In this document: piece by piece, positions 1 to 9,662 of the stretch | Layout of the letters: each line of letters starts with the position of its first letter | Numbering within the stretch: position 1 is the first letter of the stretch | Assembly: GCA_028289645.1 (NCBI GenBank) | Contig: JANQOK010000017.1 | Location: forward strand, 1-64,000 | Origin: Anderseniella sp. | GTDB lineage: Bacteria; Pseudomonadota; Alphaproteobacteria; Rhizobiales; Aestuariivirgaceae | Length of the DNA: 64,000 nt | Direction of reading: 5' to 3' | Notes under the pieces: generated by a model | Database searches by the model: none | What the model saw: the letters and a program-made list of their open reading frames with translations, nothing else | What the model was told of the DNA's origin: nothing | Position numbers and translations under genes: made by a program

Positions 1-659
1 CTCCCATAAATTCTCTAGAGTTAGGTTTGCCCCCCGGAATTTTTCCCCTGCAAACCGGGACTTTAGGAGGACGGCGTGTAAAACCAAATCACACGCATAT
101 TGTTTTCCAACCTAAAAGTGGAGAAATCAACCAACAGATGGGCGTCCGGTGCACTATTTTGAAAAGTGTGACATATTTGCCACAGTCTATCTTAGGGGCC
201 AAATCGGGCTGTGACAGACCCGCAGATGCCGGCGCAGCGATTCCACTGCCAGCTCAGCACCCGCAAGATCGATCTGGAAAAACCATTATTTACCTTGTAG
301 GACACTGAAAAATATAGCGTTTAACTGATTTTCCTGTTTCGAGATGCGTGGCTCAAATATTAGTTTGTGTACGGCTGAAATGTGTTGTGCTGCCACGAAT
401 TGTCCGGTGATCTGGTACAAGTGCGCTTGTTCGGAAGATTTCTCGGGTTGCGACGCATTGTGGATGAATCGGTGTGGATAGGTGGCTTTAATGTGTTGTG
501 ACCGGGAATCAGTGCTGATTTCATTGGCGCAAAGTCGGGCAAAGACCAATTAGCGATTGATTCCCGCTGGTGACCGCCTACAAAAACGGTTGTTGGGACG
601 CTTGCGCTTTGTCGATCCGGACGACATGCCGGACCATGCAGTTAGTGAGAGGAATACCC
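1..659. other. Left-edge stretch with no convincing gene
   Basis: No ORF here has a believable ribosome-binding site or protein character. The two ORF-track entries (27..308 on plus, 286..549 on minus) read as low-complexity translations of non-coding DNA. Near the left edge GGTTTGC (about 25-31) and GCAAACC (about 50-56) form a 7-bp inverted repeat. The right end must hold the promoter and leader of the OmpA-family gene, but no clear -35/-10 pair was recognised. Confidence 0.5.
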
Positions 660-2087
660 ATGGCGAAGAACGTCAGGCCCGTGCGGTTGCTGCCATGGTT
701 GGTTGTGCCTGCTGCGATGATAGTTACAGGTGCAGCCAACGCAACAGGCGAGACATCAAGCACCGCAGCGCAAAATGTGGCCCAGAATGATATTGCGCCG
801 CCAGCTGCGCCCACCGTCAACAAAACGTCGGGACGCTCGGTGCGGCCTTCAATTACCGGAACCTGGCCGGAAGAAAGCGGCAACAGACTAACGGTGGAAA
901 TCGCCGGCAAAATCTATGAATTGGGCAAGGACGGTGAACTGAGCAGCGACGGCAGCGGCAACTGGACCCTCAACCTCGGCAAGGATCTCAGCGACAACAC
1001 CTACGATGTTGTGGCTATCGTGACCGACAAGGCGGGAAACAGTTCCGCGGATCGCGATTTTGGAGAGGTGGTCGTGGACACGGCCGCCCCTGCCGTACCG
1101 ACAGTCAACACGCTGCTTACCCGACAGCGTAAACCGGTCATAACGGGCGCTTGGCCATCCAGCGAGGCTGAAACATTAAGTATTTCAGTGGCTTCCAGAA
1201 CGTATGTGGCCGGCGCCGGAGATGGCCTGGTAACCGACGGCAACAACTGGACTCTGCGTATCAGCGAGAAACTGGACGATGGCACCTACAATGTCTCGGC
1301 CAAGGCGATCAGTTCCGACGGCAGTGTCGCTGTGGATGCAAGCGAGGACGAACTTACGGTGGATGCAACACCTCCCGCCGTGCCGACAGTCAACAGCTAC
1401 AGGTCCGAACACCCGCGGCCGCTGCTGTACGGAACCTATCCGGAGTCGGATGCCGCCACCATGGCCGTGACCTTCCAGGGCGTAACCTATGCCATGGGCG
1501 GATCTGACCTGCTTTCATCGGATGGCAATGGCAACTGGTCTGTGCTTACGCCCGATGACTTGCCACCTGGACGCTATGACGTGAAAGTCGTGGTCGCCGA
1601 CAAAGCCGGCAATCAGAGGTCCGACACAACAACAGACGAAATTGAGATCGTGGCGCCGGGACAGGCAGAGCCGACGAAACCGGCGGCAGACGCGGCAACC
1701 GTGTCTGCTGAACAATGCCAGCGCCAGCTGGACAGTATCCAGGCTGAACAGAAAATTGAATTCTCTCCGGGAAATGCACGGATAACCGCCAAAACCGCAA
1801 GCTTGCTCAACCGGCTCAGTGTGGCGATCAAAGAGTGCGGGAACCTGAAAATCGAGATTGGCGGGCACACCGACTGGCAGGGCCCGGGAGGCTACAATCA
1901 GGCCTTAAGCGAACGGCGTGCCAACGCAGTCCGTGAAGCGCTGCTTGCCCGAGGCGTCAGTACAGACAATATATCAGCTGTCGGGTATGGTGAAAGCCAG
2001 CCAATTGCCAGCAACAGGACCAGAAGCGGTCGGGCTGCCAACCGGCGCACGGAGTTCAAGGTCTTAACCGAGGGAGTTGAACAATGA
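660..2087 (+). CDS. OmpA-family outer-membrane protein with Ig-like repeats
   Basis: Predicted 475-residue envelope protein. The track ORF begins at 570, but the ATG at 660 is preceded by GAGAGG and opens a typical signal peptide (basic start, hydrophobic LLPWLVVPAAMIV core, cleavage near GAANA). Three similar repeats of about 90-95 residues follow, each with a TVN...RP.I.G.WP-like start and a DKAGN or similar end, as in bacterial Ig-like domains. The C-terminal ~110 residues are an OmpA/MotB peptidoglycan-binding domain, shown by GGHTDWQG, LSERRANAVREAL, GYGESQPIASN and the terminal NRRTEFKV. No N-terminal beta-barrel is evident, so it is more likely periplasmic or surface-linked and tethered to peptidoglycan than a pore. 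It overlaps the next small ORF by 4 bp (ATGA). Ig-like repeats suggest adhesion or a structural role; that is inference. Confidence 0.85.
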   Translation: MAKNVRPVRLLPWLVVPAAMIVTGAANATGETSSTAAQNVAQNDIAPPAAPTVNKTSGRSVRPSITGTWPEESGNRLTVEIAGKIYELGKDGELSSDGSGNWTLNLGKDLSDNTYDVVAIVTDKAGNSSADRDFGEVVVDTAAPAVPTVNTLLTRQRKPVITGAWPSSEAETLSISVASRTYVAGAGDGLVTDGNNWTLRISEKLDDGTYNVSAKAISSDGSVAVDASEDELTVDATPPAVPTVNSYRSEHPRPLLYGTYPESDAATMAVTFQGVTYAMGGSDLLSSDGNGNWSVLTPDDLPPGRYDVKVVVADKAGNQRSDTTTDEIEIVAPGQAEPTKPAADAATVSAEQCQRQLDSIQAEQKIEFSPGNARITAKTASLLNRLSVAIKECGNLKIEIGGHTDWQGPGGYNQALSERRANAVREALLARGVSTDNISAVGYGESQPIASNRTRSGRAANRRTEFKVLTEGVEQ

Positions 2088-2209
2088 ATGCCTGGAACTT
2101 CAGCGATGCAGTGATCGTCGCTAACCAAAACTGGCACTGGCTCGCAGCGGCGCTGGTGCTTGGGCTTATTGTCGGCTGGGTAACGTGCCGCAGCGCAAGC
2201 GCCCACTAA
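2084..2209 (+). CDS. Small single-span membrane peptide, 41 aa
   Basis: Too short for the ORF track. It starts on an ATG overlapping the OmpA-family stop (ATGA), so translation is probably coupled. The product starts MNAWNFSDAV and has one hydrophobic segment, LAAALVLGLIVGWVTC, followed by a short polar tail. The GWVTCR end of the span resembles the GCLFRT end of the membrane anchor in the next gene. No family was recognised. The overlap and clean membrane profile support a real gene; its function, possibly as a partner of the adjacent HhH membrane protein, is inference. Confidence 0.6.
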   Translation: MNAWNFSDAVIVANQNWHWLAAALVLGLIVGWVTCRSASAH

Positions 2210-2298
2210 AAAATTGGAAAAATTGAGTTTTTTGGATTTCAACACTCCAGCCGCAACTCATGCCGCTGTAGAGCAACAGAACCAAAGGGAAATGGACA

Positions 2299-2955
2299 AT
2301 GCCGCAACTCACACTTGAACTACTGCTCCTGATGTTGCTCGCTTTTCTGATCGGTTGCATCCTGGGGTGCCTGTTCCGCACGATTTTCGCAACCGACGAC
2401 AGGCCCGCGGCGACGACGGCAAAGCCCGGCAGTGGCAAACCGCGGGCCGCTGCTGCAGATGCGTCCAAGACTGCAGCTGAAGCCGAGGCCGAAACCAAGG
2501 CTGAAAGCAAACCCGCACCGGCGGCGGACTCAAAAGCAGACCCGGCACCCAAAGCGAAGCCAGCAGCGCCCAAGCCGGCAGCCAAGGCCGCTGCGGAGCC
2601 GGTTTCCACAGGCAAGCCGGTTCGCCCGAAAGGACTGCCCAGCGCTCGAGACGGCAAGCCGGACAAGTTGCAGATGATTTCCGGAGTTGGTCCGAAACTG
2701 GAAAAAACACTGCACGGCCTGGGCTACTTTCACTTTGACCAGATTGCCGCGTGGGGCAAGGACCAGGTCGACTGGGTGGACGACCACCTGCGCTACAAGG
2801 GCCGGATCGAGCGCGACGAGTGGATTGCCCAGGCCAAGTTGCTTGCCGCCGACGACATGGAGCAATTCAATAAGCTTTATGGTTCAGGCGGGTCGGCAAA
2901 GACCAGGCCGGGCAGCAAGAAAACTGCTGCACGAACAGCGAAGAAAAAGAAATAA
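2299..2955 (+). CDS. Membrane-anchored helix-hairpin-helix protein
   Basis: 218-residue protein in three parts. Residues ~5-28 are a strongly hydrophobic anchor (LLLLMLLAFLIGCILGCLF). Residues ~32-118 are an Ala/Pro/Lys-rich low-complexity linker. Residues ~120-187 are a helix-hairpin-helix-like module (ISGVGPKLEKTLHGLG, then KGRIERDEWIAQAKLL), followed by a very basic tail ending KKKK. The same module ends ribosomal protein S2 in this window (35267..36331) and is known as a C-terminal extension on other alphaproteobacterial proteins such as NuoE. The RBS is AAAGGGA. It lies 89 bp after the 41-aa ORF and is followed by a strong hairpin, so it probably ends the OmpA operon. HhH modules often contact nucleic acid, but here the role is unknown. 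Confidence 0.75.
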   Translation: MPQLTLELLLLMLLAFLIGCILGCLFRTIFATDDRPAATTAKPGSGKPRAAAADASKTAAEAEAETKAESKPAPAADSKADPAPKAKPAAPKPAAKAAAEPVSTGKPVRPKGLPSARDGKPDKLQMISGVGPKLEKTLHGLGYFHFDQIAAWGKDQVDWVDDHLRYKGRIERDEWIAQAKLLAADDMEQFNKLYGSGGSAKTRPGSKKTAARTAKKKK

Positions 2956-2973
2956 CCGGTATTTCAAGCACTT

Positions 2974-3006
2974 GACGGTTCTGGAGTGCTGTACCTCAGA
3001 ACCGTC
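2974..3006. terminator. Bidirectional hairpin between convergent genes
   Basis: GACGGTTCTG and CAGAACCGTC form a perfect 10-bp stem around a 13-nt loop, between the convergent ends of the HhH membrane gene and the transglycosylase gene. The plus-side tail (cttgtgttat) is only partly T-rich, so it may act as a weak or Rho-assisted terminator in either direction. Confidence 0.65.
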
Positions 3007-3015
3007 CTTGTGTTA

Positions 3016-5184
3016 TCAGCAATCGGAAATCAGCGAGGCGATAGTCTTCTTGCCTTCGCCGCAGCCTGATGCCGGCGAGGACGCGGCACTTCCGCGCCCG
3101 CCTTTGCCGCCCCGATTGATGTCGTGCAGCATGGTGTATTTCCGGTGACCCAGCCGGGTGCGATACACGTGCACATTCTGCATCACTTTCTGCACGTACT
3201 TCCGGGTCTCCGTGATCGGGATCGACTCAATCCAGTCGATCGTATCAACCTGACCCTTGCGCGGATCGCCATAGGCCTTCAGCCACTTGATGGTGTTTCC
3301 GGGGCCGGCATTGTAACTGGTGAAACCCATGATGTAGGACCCTTTGAACTCACGGATGAGATCGCCCAGGTAAGCCTCTCCCATGGACACATTCAGTGCG
3401 GGCTTTGATGTCAGATGGCCGGTTTTGTAGCCGCGCAGCTTGTACTGCTTCGCTATCAGCCGGCCCGTGCCCGGCATGATCTGCATCAGGCCCCTGGCGC
3501 CGGCGTGACTGCCGGCGACCGCATTGAACTCGCTTTCCTGCCGCGACAGGCCAAGAATGACCGCGCGCTCGACCTTGCTGTTTATGGTTTTCCAGGCCGG
3601 CATGGCGTTTACCGGATAGGCCCAGTTATCGACGTCAAGTCCGAGGCTGCCAAATGCCTTGGCCAGCCTGACTGCCGGAAAATGCCCGGCATGGGTATGA
3701 AGATGGTCGATTGCAGCCGCTGCTTCATCACGTGACTTGATGGCCCGGGCGATCGGAAACAGAAACGGCAGGATCTGATTCTTGCCGCCGGCCCGCGCCA
3801 GCAGATGCGCAGCGCGGAAGATCTCTACAGACCGGACGCTTTTCTTGGCGCTAGCCGTCGCGTTGCCGGTGACGATGTTGAGCGGCTTTTTTCCATGCCC
3901 CAGTTTGCCAAGTGCCAACTGGCCATAGAACAGTGTGGGCGAGGCGGCAGCCATGCGATAGGCCACCTCGGCGCGGGCGTTTTCACCTTTCGCAGCCCGC
4001 GCACGGCCAAGCCAGTACCAGCCCCTGGACCCGTCCGTACGAGTGGTCGCAGCTTCGGTCATGCGCTTGAAATGCACCGCTGCCTTCCGCGGATTCGAAA
4101 GTTTGCGAAGCGCATACCATCCGGCCAGGAATTCACCCTCGATGAACTGCTTGCCCGACGAATAGCCATGCGCAGCCATCATCTTGTAGATGCCGGGCCA
4201 GTATTTCTTGTATTTTGGGCCTGCCAGATGACGTGCGGCCAGGCGCTTTTCAACGAACCACTGTGCCGGATTGATCTGTGCCTTATGTGAAGCGGGCGCG
4301 CGCTTCAGCATGTTGAAGGCGGCCGTATGCTTGCCCTTGCGCCGCAGCCAGCGCGCATAGGCATATATCATCGGCGGATGGTTGCGGAACTTGGCCGGCA
4401 GCTTCTTGTAGTGAGCAGGACCGGTTTTTTTGCGCCGGATCAGTGCCTGGGCTGTCCGCGCTGCCCGGGCATGGGCCTTGGAGACAAAACGTGCTGCCCG
4501 GATAGCCGCGTTGGTCTCTTGCGCCATGACCAGCGCCCACATACGTGCCTTGTGATCGGAAGTGCTCAGCAAATGTTTGAAATCGTTGGCTATCTGTTTT
4601 TCCAGATGCGCTGCCAACTTCGGGTTTGACCACGCCTTGCGGATGAATTCAGTCGCAGTGGCCTTGTCACCGCGTGCCAGTGCCAACCGGGCGTACGCCA
4701 CCTCGCCCTGAGGCGAAATCGGCGAAAAACGATTGTAATGGCGTGCAACGGCATCAATTGGAGTGGTTTTTCGGGCCAGTATGGCCTGCGCCATCCGCGT
4801 CAGTGGTTTGGTTGCGGGCCAATCCGGGTTCGCGAGCACGAAGTTCATGATCCTGTCGGCACCGGCATCCGTCGGGTTTTTCCGGATGTAAAGCCACTCG
4901 ACAGCCTTCAATGTCGCCTGGTCCTGCGATTTGGAGGCAAGATCAAATGCCTTGCGCCAGTCTTTTCCCACGGCGGCCTTCAGCGCCCTGACCGATATGG
5001 CGTCGTTGCGGGCCGGCGAGCGTGTGTTGCTGCTGGCCAGAAGCTCCGGGATGCCGGATGTATCTGAAACGCCTGACGAACGCGCTTGCGCAACACCGGC
5101 AACGCTGCCGGCAATCGCCAAGCCCAGAACACTGGCAACTGCCGCCCGCCTGAGCGTTGAAAACCTTATGACTTTTCTGTTCAT
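3016..5184 (-). CDS. Soluble lytic murein transglycosylase (Slt70-like)
   Basis: 722-residue periplasmic enzyme predicted to cleave peptidoglycan between MurNAc and GlcNAc, forming 1,6-anhydro ends. The track ORF begins at 5346; the start at 5184 is preferred because it has a GAGGAC ribosome-binding site and opens a signal peptide (MNRKVIRFSTLRRA, hydrophobic core, cleavage near GVAQA). Residues ~40-500 are alpha-helical repeats like the Slt70 superhelical U domain. The C-terminal SLT domain carries the catalytic glutamate in RQESEFN, followed by GARGLMQIMPGTG and FTSYNAGPGN. It is divergent from dapA, with 409 bp between them. This is the normal length for the family, and the assignment is secure at family level. 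Confidence 0.9.
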   Translation of the reverse strand: MNRKVIRFSTLRRAAVASVLGLAIAGSVAGVAQARSSGVSDTSGIPELLASSNTRSPARNDAISVRALKAAVGKDWRKAFDLASKSQDQATLKAVEWLYIRKNPTDAGADRIMNFVLANPDWPATKPLTRMAQAILARKTTPIDAVARHYNRFSPISPQGEVAYARLALARGDKATATEFIRKAWSNPKLAAHLEKQIANDFKHLLSTSDHKARMWALVMAQETNAAIRAARFVSKAHARAARTAQALIRRKKTGPAHYKKLPAKFRNHPPMIYAYARWLRRKGKHTAAFNMLKRAPASHKAQINPAQWFVEKRLAARHLAGPKYKKYWPGIYKMMAAHGYSSGKQFIEGEFLAGWYALRKLSNPRKAAVHFKRMTEAATTRTDGSRGWYWLGRARAAKGENARAEVAYRMAAASPTLFYGQLALGKLGHGKKPLNIVTGNATASAKKSVRSVEIFRAAHLLARAGGKNQILPFLFPIARAIKSRDEAAAAIDHLHTHAGHFPAVRLAKAFGSLGLDVDNWAYPVNAMPAWKTINSKVERAVILGLSRQESEFNAVAGSHAGARGLMQIMPGTGRLIAKQYKLRGYKTGHLTSKPALNVSMGEAYLGDLIREFKGSYIMGFTSYNAGPGNTIKWLKAYGDPRKGQVDTIDWIESIPITETRKYVQKVMQNVHVYRTRLGHRKYTMLHDINRGGKGGRGSAASSPASGCGEGKKTIASLISDC

Positions 5185-5593
5185 GCCGTCCTCGCGCCGC
5201 CGCCTGGAAACCGGACCCAAATACATTGATTCTGCAGTCCGCCGGCACAGTTTTCGATCAAAGCCATGTGCGCTCACGTTTTTGACTGCTTTGAACAGGT
5301 TAAAACCGGCTGAGTCTGCACACCTGCCAACAATACCAACTAACATTGCTCATCCTGCTCTGTTAAGCGGCGCGCATGTACTTGGCGGGTTCACGACTAA
5401 CCACAGATTGAGGCTGCGATGTGGCCGAAACTTGCAGGGCGGAGGCCGAGTGAAGCTTTCGGTTGCCGCACCGCAGCAGCGGGTCTATGGTGCCGCGCTC
5501 ACGATGAGGACATTGCGCCGCTCCGATCATGTACGCGTAACGATGTCCGCAGTGAGTAGCGCAGTAAAGTTTACGAATTGTTGAGGTTTCGAA
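5185..5593. other. Divergent promoter region, transglycosylase/dapA
   Basis: 409 bp between divergent starts. It must contain both promoters, but no confident -35/-10 pair, operator or RNA was identified. The plus-strand ORF at 4931..5584 overlaps the transglycosylase gene and has no protein character, so it was not called. Confidence 0.4.
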
Positions 5594-6484
5594 ATGGACG
5601 CACGCTTTCACGGCTCTTTTCCCGCGCTGATTACACCGTTCAAGGACGGTAAAGTGGATGAAGCGGCATTTCGCAAACTCATCGAGTGGCACATCGCGGA
5701 AGGCACTCACGGTATTGTACCCGTCGGTACAACCGGTGAATCTCCGACGCTGAGCCATGAAGAACACAAGCGCGTCGTCGAGATCGCCGTTGAAACGGCT
5801 GCCGGCCGGATTCCGGTCATAGCCGGCGCCGGATCCAATTCAACCGCCGAGGCAGTCGATTTTGCCGTGCATGCCAATCAGGCAGGTGCGGATGCCGCGC
5901 TCTCCGTGGTGCCGTATTACAACAAACCGACCCAGGAAGGCCTGTACGAGCATTTCGCAGCAGTGGCCAGGGCTGTGCCGGACCTGCCGGTGTTTGTATA
6001 CAACGTGCCGGGACGGACCATCGCCGAGATTTCAGTCGAGACACTGGCGCGCCTGAACAGGGATTTTGCCAATATCGTCGGCACCAAGGACGCAACGGCG
6101 GACCTGGCCCGGCCGTCGCTGCAGCGCCTGGCGTCGGGAGAAAAGTTCATTCAACTGTCTGGAGAAGACGGAACCGCGCTGGCGTTCAACGCACATGGTG
6201 GCACCGGATGCATTTCTGTGACGGCAAACGTGGCGCCGCGGCTGTGTGCGGAGTTCCAGGAGGCGACGCTTGCGGGCGACTATGCCAAGGCGCTGACCAT
6301 CCAGGACCGGCTGATGCCGCTGCATTCGGCGTTGTTTTGCGAGACCAGTCCGTCACCGGTCAAATATGCCGTGAGCTTGCTCGGCCACGCGCTGGAAGAC
6401 GCGCGCTTGCCAATTATGCCGGCGACCGAAGGCGCGCGCCAGCAGGTAAAGGCCGCCATGGTTCACGCGGGACTGTTGAACTGA
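5594..6484 (+). CDS. dapA: 4-hydroxy-tetrahydrodipicolinate synthase
   Basis: 296-residue enzyme condensing pyruvate with aspartate semialdehyde, the first committed step toward lysine and diaminopimelate for peptidoglycan. Family features are clear: [14 protein letters not shown] (pyruvate-binding Thr-Thr region), [17 protein letters not shown] (catalytic Tyr) and [10 protein letters not shown] (Schiff-base Lys). Length is standard for DapA. A GAGG ribosome-binding site precedes the ATG. It is 22 bp from smpB and probably co-transcribed with it, an order common in alphaproteobacteria. Confidence 0.97.
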   Translation: MDARFHGSFPALITPFKDGKVDEAAFRKLIEWHIAEGTHGIVPVGTTGESPTLSHEEHKRVVEIAVETAAGRIPVIAGAGSNSTAEAVDFAVHANQAGADAALSVVPYYNKPTQEGLYEHFAAVARAVPDLPVFVYNVPGRTIAEISVETLARLNRDFANIVGTKDATADLARPSLQRLASGEKFIQLSGEDGTALAFNAHGGTGCISVTANVAPRLCAEFQEATLAGDYAKALTIQDRLMPLHSALFCETSPSPVKYAVSLLGHALEDARLPIMPATEGARQQVKAAMVHAGLLN

Positions 6485-6506
6485 GCGCGGGAACGGGTGC
6501 CGGAAC

Positions 6507-6995
6507 ATGTCTTCCAAAAGTGGTGGTGCGAAACGGCGCTCGGGCAATCCTGTCATAGCTGACAACCGGCGCGCCCGGTTTGACTTTGAGCTGATGGACA
6601 AGCTCGAGGTCGGTGTCATGTTGACCGGCACCGAAGTCAAGTCGCTGCGCGCCTCCAAGGCGACAATTGCCGAAAGCTATATCCAGGTGAAGAATGGCGA
6701 ACTGTGGTGGGTGAATGCCCATATTCCTGAGTACAACCAGGGCAACCGCTTCAATCACGAACCCCGCCGGATCCGCAAATTGCTGGCCCATGCCCGCGAG
6801 ATCGCCCGGCTCGGCCAGGCGGTTGACCGGGAAGGATTGACCATCGTGCCGCTGAAAATCTACTTCAATGAGCGTGGCCGGGTGAAACTGGAAATCGCGC
6901 TTGCCAAGGGCAAGAAAGTGCACGACAAGCGACAGGCGGAGAAGAAGCGTGACTGGCAACGCGACAAGGCGCGCCTGATGCGTGAACGAGGTTAG
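6507..6995 (+). CDS. smpB: SsrA (tmRNA)-binding protein
   Basis: 162-residue cytoplasmic protein that delivers tmRNA to stalled ribosomes in trans-translation. Diagnostic stretches are [10 protein letters not shown] near the N-terminus, the central GTEVKSLR and [20 protein letters not shown], and the basic C-terminal tail ([15 protein letters not shown]) that enters the mRNA channel. It follows dapA closely. The tmRNA gene was not found in this window. Confidence 0.97.
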   Translation: MSSKSGGAKRRSGNPVIADNRRARFDFELMDKLEVGVMLTGTEVKSLRASKATIAESYIQVKNGELWWVNAHIPEYNQGNRFNHEPRRIRKLLAHAREIARLGQAVDREGLTIVPLKIYFNERGRVKLEIALAKGKKVHDKRQAEKKRDWQRDKARLMRERG

Positions 6996-7058
6996 GGTCG
7001 GGAGCTCAAACGCACCCCGCCGCCACAGTGCAATACGGGTTTTCCACGGAGACAGAAA

Positions 7059-8330
7059 ATGATCACCCAGAAAGCAGGTCTTCTGGACCAGGTACGCGAC
7101 CGCTTTGCCCATGTGGAGGCTTGTCCGTTTCAGGGGTCCAGAGTGTTTTTTGAGAACGCCGGCGGCGCGCTGACATTGAAAACCGTGGTCGATACATCGG
7201 CCAGATTTGCCGCCATTCCTGACAATCAGGGGCGCGACAATCCAGCCTCGCATCAGCTCGTTGACATCATCAACGCGTCCAGGGACAGGATGCGGATCAT
7301 GTTCAATGCGGCAGGTGGCCAGTTTTTTGTCGGCGAGAGCGGCACCGAACTGTTGTTCCGGCTTATTCGCACCGCCATAGTGGGCGCGGCGCAGGGCGGG
7401 ACCGTGCTCGGAACCACGCTTGAACATCCGGCTTCGCGCAGTGCGGCAACGAAATGGGCAGACGAAACCGGCAGGCCCTATGTTGCCGTCGCCCACGACA
7501 ATGCGACCGGTACTGTTACGGCCGACGACTATGCCGCATACGTCACGCCTGATGTCCGGGTCGCCACGATCATTCACACCTCTCCGGTTACCGGCATGTC
7601 GGTTGACGTGGCAGCGGTCTCAGCGGCCATACGGGCCGTGGCGCCTGATTGCTTCGTCATTGTGGATGGCATTCAGCATGCCAGCCATGGTCACATCGAC
7701 ATCGATGCCTGTGATGTGGATGGCTACGTGATATCGCCCTACAAGGTGTTTTCACGGCATGGTTACGGTGTCGCTTGGACTTCAGACCGGCTGACGGCTC
7801 TGCCGCGTGAAGGCCTGATTGGCGGTCCGGCGGAGAACTGGGAGCTGGGCACACGCGATACCGGTGCCTATGCGACATTTTCAGATGTGGTGGATTACTT
7901 CAGCTGGCTGGGCAGCCAGTTCACCGACAGTGACGATCCGCGGGACCGCATCGAGGCGGCCGCTGCGGCAATCCACGATCACGAGATGGTGCTGACCAAC
8001 GCCATGCTGAACGGCACCGGCAATCTCAAAGGCCTGGCCGAAATGCCGGGTGTGACGGTCATCGGCGGGGTGGACAATCCGGCCCGTGAAGGCCTGGTGT
8101 CTTTCAGCGTTGACGGTGTCGATGCCGTAGCGCTTGTCGATGTTCTCAACAGCCAGGGTATCCGCACTCATGTCAGGAAGGCCGACCATTATTCCGGCAA
8201 CATCCTCACGCCGCTGGGGCTGGCCGCCTGTGTGAGAGTTTCGCTTTGCCATTACAACAGCGAACAGGAGGTGGCGCAGTTTCTGGCTGCCATGGCGGAC
8301 GTGGTTGGCGGTCAAAACAAGGCGCCCTAG
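7059..8330 (+). CDS. Cysteine desulfurase-like class V aminotransferase
   Basis: 423-residue PLP-dependent fold-type I enzyme. Visible features are FFENAGGALT near the N-terminus, the VDGIQHASHGHIDID segment that holds PLP, and the probable Schiff-base lysine in SPYKVFSRHG. Layout matches the cysteine desulfurase-like SufS-related group rather than housekeeping IscS/SufS, because no iron-sulfur assembly genes are nearby and the usual C-terminal active-site Cys loop is not obvious. The substrate is unknown; cysteine or a related amino acid is possible. It lies 63 bp after smpB with GGAG-like spacing and is convergent with the next gene. Confidence 0.8.
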   Translation: MITQKAGLLDQVRDRFAHVEACPFQGSRVFFENAGGALTLKTVVDTSARFAAIPDNQGRDNPASHQLVDIINASRDRMRIMFNAAGGQFFVGESGTELLFRLIRTAIVGAAQGGTVLGTTLEHPASRSAATKWADETGRPYVAVAHDNATGTVTADDYAAYVTPDVRVATIIHTSPVTGMSVDVAAVSAAIRAVAPDCFVIVDGIQHASHGHIDIDACDVDGYVISPYKVFSRHGYGVAWTSDRLTALPREGLIGGPAENWELGTRDTGAYATFSDVVDYFSWLGSQFTDSDDPRDRIEAAAAAIHDHEMVLTNAMLNGTGNLKGLAEMPGVTVIGGVDNPAREGLVSFSVDGVDAVALVDVLNSQGIRTHVRKADHYSGNILTPLGLAACVRVSLCHYNSEQEVAQFLAAMADVVGGQNKAP

Positions 8331-8476
8331 CCGAAGCCGGCCGTTGGATGCCGGCCGGACAGCCCAACCGGCAGCCGCGAACATCGACTGCCGGCAAACC
8401 GTACTGTGAGACTACGGTCGCCGGCAGCAGACGTCATCGGTGCTGTAAAGGCTGTGATTGGTTCAACGGTTATGGT

Positions 8477-9418
8477 TCACGGGATGACAACCGGCGGCGG
8501 AACAACCGGGAGGGTGCCGTTATAGCAGGGTGCCAGAGAGGCTACATTGGGTGTGTCCAGTGTCGCGCCACGGCGGTCCTGGTCCATCTTTGACGGGGCT
8601 CCCCAATTGTAGCTCAGGCCCGCCATGATGGTATGATCCATGGTATCATTGTCAGAGGCGTTGGCGAACTCGTTGCCAAGGCAACCGTCCCGGTAGGTTC
8701 CGCGATAGGCGAGGAATAGCGGCATGTCTCCAACCAGTGGCGCTTGCTCCCAAAGCGTGTCGAAACGTGCACCCCACTGATAGACATCGTAGTTCGCGGA
8801 ATCACCGCTTTCGAACCGCAGGTTGGAGTACAGCCCTTCGACCTGGATACGGGTGTCAACGCCCATGAACCAGCGGCCGGCACCCCGGGCGAAGAAGCCA
8901 TCTCCGGTCAGTTCGCCTTCCTGGTCGACAAAGGCTCCCTGGGCATAGAAGGTGAGATCGTCCACATAAAGTTGAGCTTCACCACCGACGAAGCGCAGAT
9001 TGGTTCGATATCCCGGATCGGTGTCATTGTGGCTTGAGGCCGCGACCCCGCCAAACACACCAAACAGGCCTTGCGAGGGATCCCGCCAGCTGAAGTGGCC
9101 GGTTCCCTGGAAGCCCCAGCGTTGCCCGGAAACGGCATTGTTGTTGAACGCGCGATCATTCCACTCGACATCCACATCACTCTGCAGCGTCAGGTTGCCG
9201 CCGAGCGGCAAGTTCAATCGGGCATTGTGGCCGGATGCGAGCGCGGTATCGTCGCCGGTGCCGCCGCCGTCAATGATCTGAACGCCGTTCCAGCTTTCGC
9301 TCACGCCGCCGATGATGAGGCCGATTTCATTGTAGCGGTCCTGTGCGGTTGCAGTGCCTGCTGCCAGAACCGCTGTAATTGCCGTGCTGCCAAGTATTGT
9401 TTTTACGAACTTACTCAT
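8477..9418 (-). CDS. Predicted outer-membrane beta-barrel protein
   Basis: 313-residue protein with a clear signal peptide (MSKFVKTILGSTAITAVLAAG, cleavage near TATAQ). The mature part alternates short aromatic/polar strands and Gly/Asp/Asn turns (for example LTLQSDVDVEW, GEAQLYVDDLTFYAQGAFVD, RGAGRWFMGVDTRIQVEG), as expected of a transmembrane barrel. The C-terminus is not the usual strand ending in Phe but a tail with NGTLPVVPPPVVIP, possibly exposed. Two late cysteines (DGCLGNEF, LAPCYNGT) could form a disulfide. No named family was recognised. Divergent from RidA; monocistronic as far as can be seen. Confidence 0.6.
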   Translation of the reverse strand: MSKFVKTILGSTAITAVLAAGTATAQDRYNEIGLIIGGVSESWNGVQIIDGGGTGDDTALASGHNARLNLPLGGNLTLQSDVDVEWNDRAFNNNAVSGQRWGFQGTGHFSWRDPSQGLFGVFGGVAASSHNDTDPGYRTNLRFVGGEAQLYVDDLTFYAQGAFVDQEGELTGDGFFARGAGRWFMGVDTRIQVEGLYSNLRFESGDSANYDVYQWGARFDTLWEQAPLVGDMPLFLAYRGTYRDGCLGNEFANASDNDTMDHTIMAGLSYNWGAPSKMDQDRRGATLDTPNVASLAPCYNGTLPVVPPPVVIP

Positions 9419-9662
9419 GGGTGTCCCGTTTACTGTCGCTATTGCCTGAGGGGTGACTAACTTGAAGTGCGCCGGAAGAGTGCACGTTTATGGTTAATCT
9501 GCCGTAAATGCCGCGGTGAATTGCGGTTTTACGAAGCGGCACGGCGGCGACTCCGGGCAGGTGGCGAGACCAGTATTGTTCGTCGCTGAAAGAAGGTAAT
9601 AAGGTCTCAAACCAGTACCGGTCTGCGATTGGTCATCCCCGTCAACCTGAGGAGCATTCCTT

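Noticed and set aside
27-308. 93-aa plus-strand ORF at the left edge
   Set aside because: No ribosome-binding site, mixed composition, no recognisable family; probably chance.
6414-7577. 387-aa minus-strand ORF
   Set aside because: Antisense to dapA end, smpB and the desulfurase-like gene, all with clear protein motifs; a GC-rich shadow frame.
8331-8476. GC-rich GCCGGC inverted repeats as a terminator
   Set aside because: Short palindromes without a T-run; common by chance in this GC-rich sequence.
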